In this document: piece after piece, positions 58,932-64,000 of the stretch
Layout of the letters: each line of letters begins with the position of its first letter
Position numbering within the stretch: position 1 is the first letter of the stretch
Assembly (NCBI GenBank): GCA_947591155.1
Contig: CANQDA010000001.1
Coordinates: 124,001-188,000 of the forward strand
DNA: 64,000 bases
Source: an uncultured Lachnospiraceae bacterium
GTDB taxonomy: Bacteria > Bacillota > Clostridia > Lachnospirales > Lachnospiraceae
Direction: 5' to 3'
Position numbers and translations under genes: made by a program
Notes under the pieces: model-generated
What the model was told of the DNA's origin: nothing
Databases searched by the model: none
Seen by the model: the letters and a program-made list of their open reading frames with translations, nothing else

Positions 58932-60934
58932 TCCTCCGGGATCAGCGTGATGATGTCCCTGATGCTCATGCACTTGTCATCGCATTCCTTCGCCCTGTGT
59001 GTGCGCAGGATCGTCTCCGCGGCGTCCCGCATGGCCGGGAAGCCTGTCCGCGTCAGCTGGTTCGCGTAGATGATGATGTTGGCCCCGAGCTCCTTCCACT
59101 CCTCCTCATAGACCGTATCAAAGGAAGTCGGGACCAGGACGACCGGCGTTGTCCTGTCCCGCTCACGGAACTTTGTGACAAACTCCCTGATCTCGCCGGG
59201 GTCTTTCCTGCGGCTGTGGATCATGACCGCGTCCGCCCCCGCTTTGACAAACGCAAAGGCGCGGGTAAGTGCGTCGTCCATACCTCTTTCAAGAATAAGG
59301 CTTTCAATACGCGCGCAGATCATGAAGTCTTTTGTCTTCTGCGCGTGCTTGCCAGCCGCTATCTTCGCACAGAAATTTTCAATGCTGTCCTGCGTCTGCT
59401 GCACCTCCGTGCCGAACAGGGAATTCTTCTTGAGCCCGGTCTTGTCCTCAATGATGACCATGGAAACCCCCATGCGTTCAAGGGACCTCACCGTATAGAC
59501 GAAATGTTCCGTCAGCCCGCCTGTGTCGCCGTCAAAGATGATGGGCTTTGTCGTAACCTCCATGATGTCGTCGATCGTGCGGAAGCGGCTGGTCATGTCC
59601 ACCAGCTCAATATCCGGCTTGCCCTTGGCGGTTGAGTCGCAAAGGGAACTCACCCACATGGCGTCAAACTGCCTGGAGCCGCCGTCCTCATGTACCACGG
59701 TCTTCTCAACGATCAGGCCCGTGATGCCGCTGTGCGCCTCCATCGCGGTGACAAGCCCCTTCATCCCCAGTGCCCTTTTCAGCCTGGCGCGGCGGACGTC
59801 CGGCAGGGAGAGCTCCGTCCTTGCCCTGTCCTCCATGGCCCTGTATTCCGGGTTGTCCGAATAGGGATATTCCACAAGTTTCCCGCCGTAGGACGCAAGG
59901 AGGGACGTCACCTCATCGCGGATCGGCCGCTGGAACCCTGTCACCCAGTCATCACCGTGTACAACGATGTCCGGCCTGTACTTTTCGATGTTCGCCGCAT
60001 AGGACAGCGTCTCCTGGTCGACAACCTTATATACTCCGGCTATGTTGACAAAGAGCTTTTTCCTTTCCCCTGCCGGCACAAGCGGGAAACGCTTATATGA
60101 AGTGACCGCTTCATCGGACAATACGCCGATGATAAGCTTTCCGAGCCGCTGGGCCTTTTTGATGATCGAAATATGGCCACCATGGAGGATGTCCGTGGAG
60201 AAGCACATATATACCGTGCGGGATTCTATCTCCCCCAGTTTTGCCTTCACGACCGCAAGGTCCCCGGGGTTATCGATCTCGGAGCAAAGAAGGTTCCCTA
60301 CATCGAGCGCCGAAATATTGGCGGCGCCGTCCAGCTCGTTCAGCGCTTCCTCCGCATAGACATCCCGCCTGCCGTCCTCACAGAATTCGATGATCTTATC
60401 CAGCCAGACCCTCCAGTCAGGTTTAAAAAGCTTATATAGCGCCTGCCCCTCCACGGCCTCGTTGAAAATGTCAACGCCGACCTGCACCACCTTTCCGTCG
60501 ACGACCCTTGCCTTGAAATCCTTTTCGGGCAGGGGAAGCGTGGACGACACGGCCATGCATGAAACCGGGGAAGCAGCCACACGGTCAAAAACCTCATTTT
60601 CAAACACCAGGTCGCCATGCATGAGGATGATATCGTCGTCAAGGTAGTCCCTCGCGCAGTAGATACTGTAAATGTAGTTGGTCTGGTCATAAACAGGGTT
60701 CTTCACAAAGGTTATATGTAACGGCAGTTCAAGGGAATTGCAGTAATTCACCAGTACACTGTCATAGTACCCCGTGGTGATGACAGCCTCCCTGATCCCT
60801 GCATCACAAAGCTGCTTCAGCTGGCGTGAAAGGATCGTTTCTCGGGAAGAGATCTCCGTCATGCATTTCGGATGCTCCGATGTCAGGACGCCCATGCGGG
60901 AACCGAGACCGGAATTAAGAATGAGTGCTTTCAT
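58928..60934 (-). CDS. pepM: Three-domain nucleotidyltransferase-cytidylyltransferase-PEP mutase fusion
   Basis: The 668-residue protein has three parts. Residues 1-235: a MobA/NTP-transferase-like domain (LNSGLGSRMG, HPKCM, Asp108 in MHGDLVF), similar to PntC-type phosphonate cytidylyltransferases. Residues 238-365: a GCT-like cytidylyltransferase fold (HGGH at 251-254). Residues 385-650: PEP mutase, with MWVSSL (427), FDGDTGG (468-473), EDKTG (496-500) and LKKNSLFG, Arg542 and His573, all matching known active-site residues. It should convert PEP to phosphonopyruvate and, through the N-terminal domains, activate the later phosphonate as a CMP derivative. AGAAGGAGACAGCT precedes the ATG, which overlaps the polymerase stop (ATGA). 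Confidence 0.92.
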   Translation of the reverse strand: MKALILNSGLGSRMGVLTSEHPKCMTEISSRETILSRQLKQLCDAGIREAVITTGYYDSVLVNYCNSLELPLHITFVKNPVYDQTNYIYSIYCARDYLDDDIILMHGDLVFENEVFDRVAASPVSCMAVSSTLPLPEKDFKARVVDGKVVQVGVDIFNEAVEGQALYKLFKPDWRVWLDKIIEFCEDGRRDVYAEEALNELDGAANISALDVGNLLCSEIDNPGDLAVVKAKLGEIESRTVYMCFSTDILHGGHISIIKKAQRLGKLIIGVLSDEAVTSYKRFPLVPAGERKKLFVNIAGVYKVVDQETLSYAANIEKYRPDIVVHGDDWVTGFQRPIRDEVTSLLASYGGKLVEYPYSDNPEYRAMEDRARTELSLPDVRRARLKRALGMKGLVTAMEAHSGITGLIVEKTVVHEDGGSRQFDAMWVSSLCDSTAKGKPDIELVDMTSRFRTIDDIMEVTTKPIIFDGDTGGLTEHFVYTVRSLERMGVSMVIIEDKTGLKKNSLFGTEVQQTQDSIENFCAKIAAGKHAQKTKDFMICARIESLILERGMDDALTRAFAFVKAGADAVMIHSRRKDPGEIREFVTKFRERDRTTPVVLVPTSFDTVYEEEWKELGANIIIYANQLTRTGFPAMRDAAETILRTHRAKECDDKCMSIRDIITLIPEE

Positions 60935-62277
60935 AGCTGTCTCCTTCTAGCTGCTCCGTCCATATCGGACGTTTTGATGCGCTCTCTCATCATGGCGAAT
61001 ACAGAAAACAATAGCATGAGACATACACTCATGGTTATTGATGTCAAGTTTGTTGTATAAAATGTTATAAATAACATAATTAGTAAAATAACCGGGAAAA
61101 ACAGATCGGCGCTCTCTCTGGTTAATCTCTGGTATATTTTTGAAATCCAAAATACTAAAAACAGATAAAACCATAAACCCAACAGATATATCATGCTGGA
61201 CATGCTGGAGATTCCAAAATGCAAAAATCCTAGGTCTGCATTTGTTCCCAAGTCGCCGCCACCAAAAGAAAAATAACCGATTCCCTTTCCAAGCTTATAT
61301 CCAAAGCCATTCTCAAACGAATACAGCAATATACCGAGCCGCTCTGTACTTCCGTGAGCCGTGGTGGATGTGATGGCGCCAAATTTATAAATTCGATCCA
61401 TCACCTTCCCCAATACAAAGTTTCTTACTACTGGAATGCAAAGGACAGATACTATGACAACTCCAACAATCAGGGCGTATTTTAACCATTTCATCACCTT
61501 TCCTTTCAGGGAACCATTCCTCCAGTACATATCCAAAAAGAGATATGCTGCGAAAAAAATGGCTGTCAGCATGTATATTGTCATATTGTCGTTCTGCGTT
61601 GATAAAATAAAGTGCCACCCCAATAGCAGGACATTATAAAGATATATCTTTATCCTGTCTTTTTTGCCCGTTTCAAACTCTCCATAGTATTGGTTGTAGA
61701 TAAACAGAAACGTCATATAAATACCAAGCCTGTGAGTGCCATTAAATCCATACAGGCCCGAACATAAGTCTTCATAATAGCGGTTCATAGAGAGCCAGGA
61801 CGACGGCATCATAAAACCTTTTACATAGATTTGGATTGTAAGAACTATCATGTTCATAATGCCCCAGATGTTGAACAGCAGAAAACTTTGTTTCATCCTT
61901 CTGAAAAAATGAATCCCCGGGGCTCTCGCAAACAACAGCACAGAGATATGAACTATCAGCACCTTGACAATTATCAGCACATTACGCCACGCGTACCCTC
62001 TGTCTGGCCCTGACATATAACTAACCACCAAAAATACGATAAAAACAATACCACCTACGAGTAGCAGATTTAATATGTCCCTGTCAATTTTCCGGGATAA
62101 AATATAATTAAAAATGACAATGAAAAACATCGTTATAATGCCGATATTCCAAAGTGGCGATGCCCAGGCAAATCCAACACTCGCCCCTGAGAAATAACCG
62201 CTAAGCATCGTCAGGCAGAGTATGAAGAAGAATACAATATCGTTTTGGTCAATACGCTTTTTCAGATAGATTTTCAT
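60931..62277 (-). CDS. O-antigen/polysaccharide polymerase (Wzy-like) membrane protein
   Basis: The 448-residue protein has ten to twelve hydrophobic segments, a long central extracytoplasmic region (MPSSWLSMNRYYEDLCSGLY and GFNGTHRLGIYMTFLFIYNQ) and no strong sequence motif, the usual picture for Wzy polymerases and O-antigen ligases. It probably joins repeat units outside the membrane. A start at 62277 (MKIYLKKRIDQ) has AAGGAG 13 bases upstream; an in-frame ATG at 62304 is the alternative. Its stop overlaps the start of the PEP mutase fusion, so polymerase and phosphonate genes are in one operon. Confidence 0.82.
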   Translation of the reverse strand: MKIYLKKRIDQNDIVFFFILCLTMLSGYFSGASVGFAWASPLWNIGIITMFFIVIFNYILSRKIDRDILNLLLVGGIVFIVFLVVSYMSGPDRGYAWRNVLIIVKVLIVHISVLLFARAPGIHFFRRMKQSFLLFNIWGIMNMIVLTIQIYVKGFMMPSSWLSMNRYYEDLCSGLYGFNGTHRLGIYMTFLFIYNQYYGEFETGKKDRIKIYLYNVLLLGWHFILSTQNDNMTIYMLTAIFFAAYLFLDMYWRNGSLKGKVMKWLKYALIVGVVIVSVLCIPVVRNFVLGKVMDRIYKFGAITSTTAHGSTERLGILLYSFENGFGYKLGKGIGYFSFGGGDLGTNADLGFLHFGISSMSSMIYLLGLWFYLFLVFWISKIYQRLTRESADLFFPVILLIMLFITFYTTNLTSITMSVCLMLLFSVFAMMRERIKTSDMDGAARRRQL

Positions 62278-62380
62278 CTTTTCCAAATGACTCCTTTCGG
62301 ACATTTATCTATACAAATCCCCAATTTTGAAATTATATCCTGCTCCCCAATGTAAAGCTGCGTTCGCTCTTCCCATGATT

Positions 62381-63412
62381 TCAATAATGTGTGGATCTAA
62401 CTAAGCCCCATATTCTTTTTAGCCAGCTGACAAAATACAAATGGATAATTCCAGGATTCCTGAATTTTAAAATGTATTTCGCATAGCTGTGAACCAGACG
62501 GGAATCATACGAATCCACGCATTCCAGATAAATGTCAGAGTTCATGAACTCATCGGCCATTTTCCTTTTTTCCTGAAATCGGAATGCTGTGTTTCTTATC
62601 ACACTTTCGTCCAGTAGTCTGTACATAAGATCCAGCCAAACAGAATGTATCGCAATGGTCGCATTCAGAGGATAATCTGATCCTTTCACAGTTTCACAGA
62701 ATAACTTATAGGCTTTGTTCGCGTCTTGCAGATACTTTTTCCAATCAGAATGAGTGGATGCAGAACCATCGTTCTTTCTATAATGGTATAAAACATCCGG
62801 AATATAGGAAAAAGAGCTTAGTTCAGGATATATTTGTAAACGAACCAAGTAATCTTCGCCAATTACCAAGGTTGTATTAAATCTTATATGTTTTACAATA
62901 TCCTTGCGCACAATACACTCGCACATAGAACCGCCGCATGCATAACTCAAAAATATATTTGTCTCACCTAAAGACTGAAAAAAATGTGGTAAACTGTCGT
63001 CGATCAGAGCAAGCGGACTATAGCTTGTCCTCTTTTTTCCTTCAATACGCTCAACAGCAAAAAAGACCATACCTGCGCCTGTTTCCTCTGCATTTTTCAT
63101 AATCTTTTCAAACGCATCTACCTCAATCCAGTCATCAGGATCCATAAAATACAGCCATTCCCCTTCTGCCATATCAATTCCCGCATTCCGGGCAGAAGAT
63201 ACTCCGCCGTTTTCCTTGTGGATAACAGTTATACGGCTATCTCTGCGAGCGTATTCATCACATATTTGACCGCATTGATCAGGCGAGCCGTCATCAATCA
63301 GAATAACCTGCAGGTTTCGGTATGTTTGATTCATAATACTGTCCAACGCCTGTCGAATATATTTTTCAACTTTGTAAACTGGTATAATCACACTGACTAA
63401 TGGTGTATTCAT
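62381..63412 (-). CDS. Family 2 glycosyltransferase
   Basis: The 343-residue protein starts MNTPLVSVIIPVYKVEKYI and has the GT2 motifs VILIDDGSPDQCGQICDEY, GGVSSARNAGIDMAEGEW and YFMDPDDWIE (DxD-like). It transfers a sugar to the growing repeat unit on the cytoplasmic side. The C-terminus (KFRNPGIIHLYFVSWLKRIW) is amphipathic and may touch the membrane. Start at 63412; the five preceding in-frame residues include another ATG. A 103-bp AT-rich spacer separates it from the polymerase. Confidence 0.92.
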   Translation of the reverse strand: MNTPLVSVIIPVYKVEKYIRQALDSIMNQTYRNLQVILIDDGSPDQCGQICDEYARRDSRITVIHKENGGVSSARNAGIDMAEGEWLYFMDPDDWIEVDAFEKIMKNAEETGAGMVFFAVERIEGKKRTSYSPLALIDDSLPHFFQSLGETNIFLSYACGGSMCECIVRKDIVKHIRFNTTLVIGEDYLVRLQIYPELSSFSYIPDVLYHYRKNDGSASTHSDWKKYLQDANKAYKLFCETVKGSDYPLNATIAIHSVWLDLMYRLLDESVIRNTAFRFQEKRKMADEFMNSDIYLECVDSYDSRLVHSYAKYILKFRNPGIIHLYFVSWLKRIWGLVRSTHY

Positions 63413-63535
63413 GCACATACTGCACACCCTGTGTCAGTCACAAAGGCAATCCTAGTCCGGATTACCCTCCCCTCCAAATCTTTTTTCATTCTTCATCCTC
63501 TTTCATAACAACGTAGATATTACTCTATAAACTGG

Positions 63536-64000
63536 CTATTCTTCCCTTATAAATTGCTCTAATTCTTCCGGTGTTCCCAATACATGAACCTTTTGACGAT
63601 CCACAAGGCTTATTGTTACGTCCATTCCCTTTTTAATCATCAGGTTATAAAGAGGAGCAATATATTTCTCATTCCTTTCTAGGTGGTCGTTTTGGATATA
63701 ATACTCATTATATAATTCTTTATAAAGCATCGCAGATGAGAAATAATAGGCTCCAAGTGTACAGTTGTCAGAAATACGTTGTTTCTCTCTTACCGCAACA
63801 ACTCTTCCAGCATCATCCAATTTTACGAAGCTCCAGTGATTACCATCGGCATGAAAGCATGGGATATGTCCATCGCCCAAAATGCTCTTATACTGCATTG
63901 CATGAGGTTCCACATATGTATCAATATTATAGACAATGATGGGAGCATCGGGAGTGCAGTATGGAATCGCTAGCATGCAAGTCGTAGCCTGTCCATCAGT
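63536..64000 (-). CDS. NDP-sugar-type nucleotidyltransferase, 3' part (cut by window edge)
   Basis: The frame enters at the right edge as TDGQATTCMLAIPYC and runs 154 residues. It contains IIVYNIDTYVEP (the metal-binding Asp of NTP transferases), FVKLDDAGRVVAVREKQRIS and ISLVDRQKVHVLGTPEELEQF, the pattern of sugar-phosphate or phosphocholine-type nucleotidyltransferases in capsule loci. The N-terminal GxGxR loop lies outside the window. It is the most upstream cluster gene visible; the ATG at 63976 is internal, not the start. Confidence 0.75.
   Translation of the reverse strand, partial: TDGQATTCMLAIPYCTPDAPIIVYNIDTYVEPHAMQYKSILGDGHIPCFHADGNHWSFVKLDDAGRVVAVREKQRISDNCTLGAYYFSSAMLYKELYNEYYIQNDHLERNEKYIAPLYNLMIKKGMDVTISLVDRQKVHVLGTPEELEQFIREE

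Overview
The window looks like a chromosomal segment of a Gram-positive, anaerobic Clostridia-type bacterium, most likely Lachnospiraceae-like. The evidence is the run apt-relA-(MBL hydrolase)-hemZ-hisS, a lone mreB/mbl, a clostridial uvrA-uvrB pair, an RbsABC-type sugar importer with AraC regulators, a sortase-anchored surface protein, and moderately high GC core genes beside lower-GC accessory genes. Nearly all genes are on the minus strand. No rRNA, tRNA, CRISPR array or intact insertion sequence was seen.

Layout. 1-11.9 kb: the 5' end of comF (cut by the window edge), recD2, mreB/mbl, uvrA, uvrB, an AlbA_2/HATPase regulator and a DUF2284 protein. 12-14 kb: an orphan ParA with a Lys/Ala-rich AT-hook-like protein and an unrecognised gene. 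14.1-28.3 kb: a sugar-utilisation locus with fucU, a solute-binding protein, two permeases and an ATPase, a GatZ/KbaZ-like protein, an aldo/keto reductase, a zinc dehydrogenase, an FGGY kinase, fucI and two AraC regulators. It contains an isomerase, mutarotase and kinase for L-fucose-type sugars but no recognisable fuculose-phosphate aldolase. 29.6-40.3 kb: a YczE-like membrane protein, udk, a DUF1294 fusion, hisS, an HD-GYP protein, hemZ, an MBL hydrolase, relA and apt. 40.5-44.7 kb: a 1396-residue wall-anchored surface protein. 44.8-47 kb: a degraded fragment and a three-gene unit led by a RelA/SpoT-domain protein.

47.4-64 kb: a surface-polysaccharide cluster that runs off the right edge. 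It encodes an acyl carrier protein and an FkbH-like enzyme (probable glyceryl-ACP supply), an F420-type Fe-S oxidoreductase and a pyruvyl transferase, two tandem hexapeptide acyltransferases, an aldo/keto reductase, an SGNH-like protein, a Wzx flippase, a Wzy polymerase, a glycosyltransferase and a sugar-type nucleotidyltransferase. Embedded in it is a phosphonate module: phosphonopyruvate decarboxylase, a group III alcohol dehydrogenase and a three-domain protein in which two nucleotidyltransferase domains precede PEP mutase. Together these could make 2-hydroxyethylphosphonate, activate it with a nucleotide and attach it to the glycan.

A second theme is that many intergenic spacers, plus the relA N-terminus, carry short tandem repeats (units of 16, 31/32, 33, 37, 50 or 54 bp) whose sequence differs from locus to locus.
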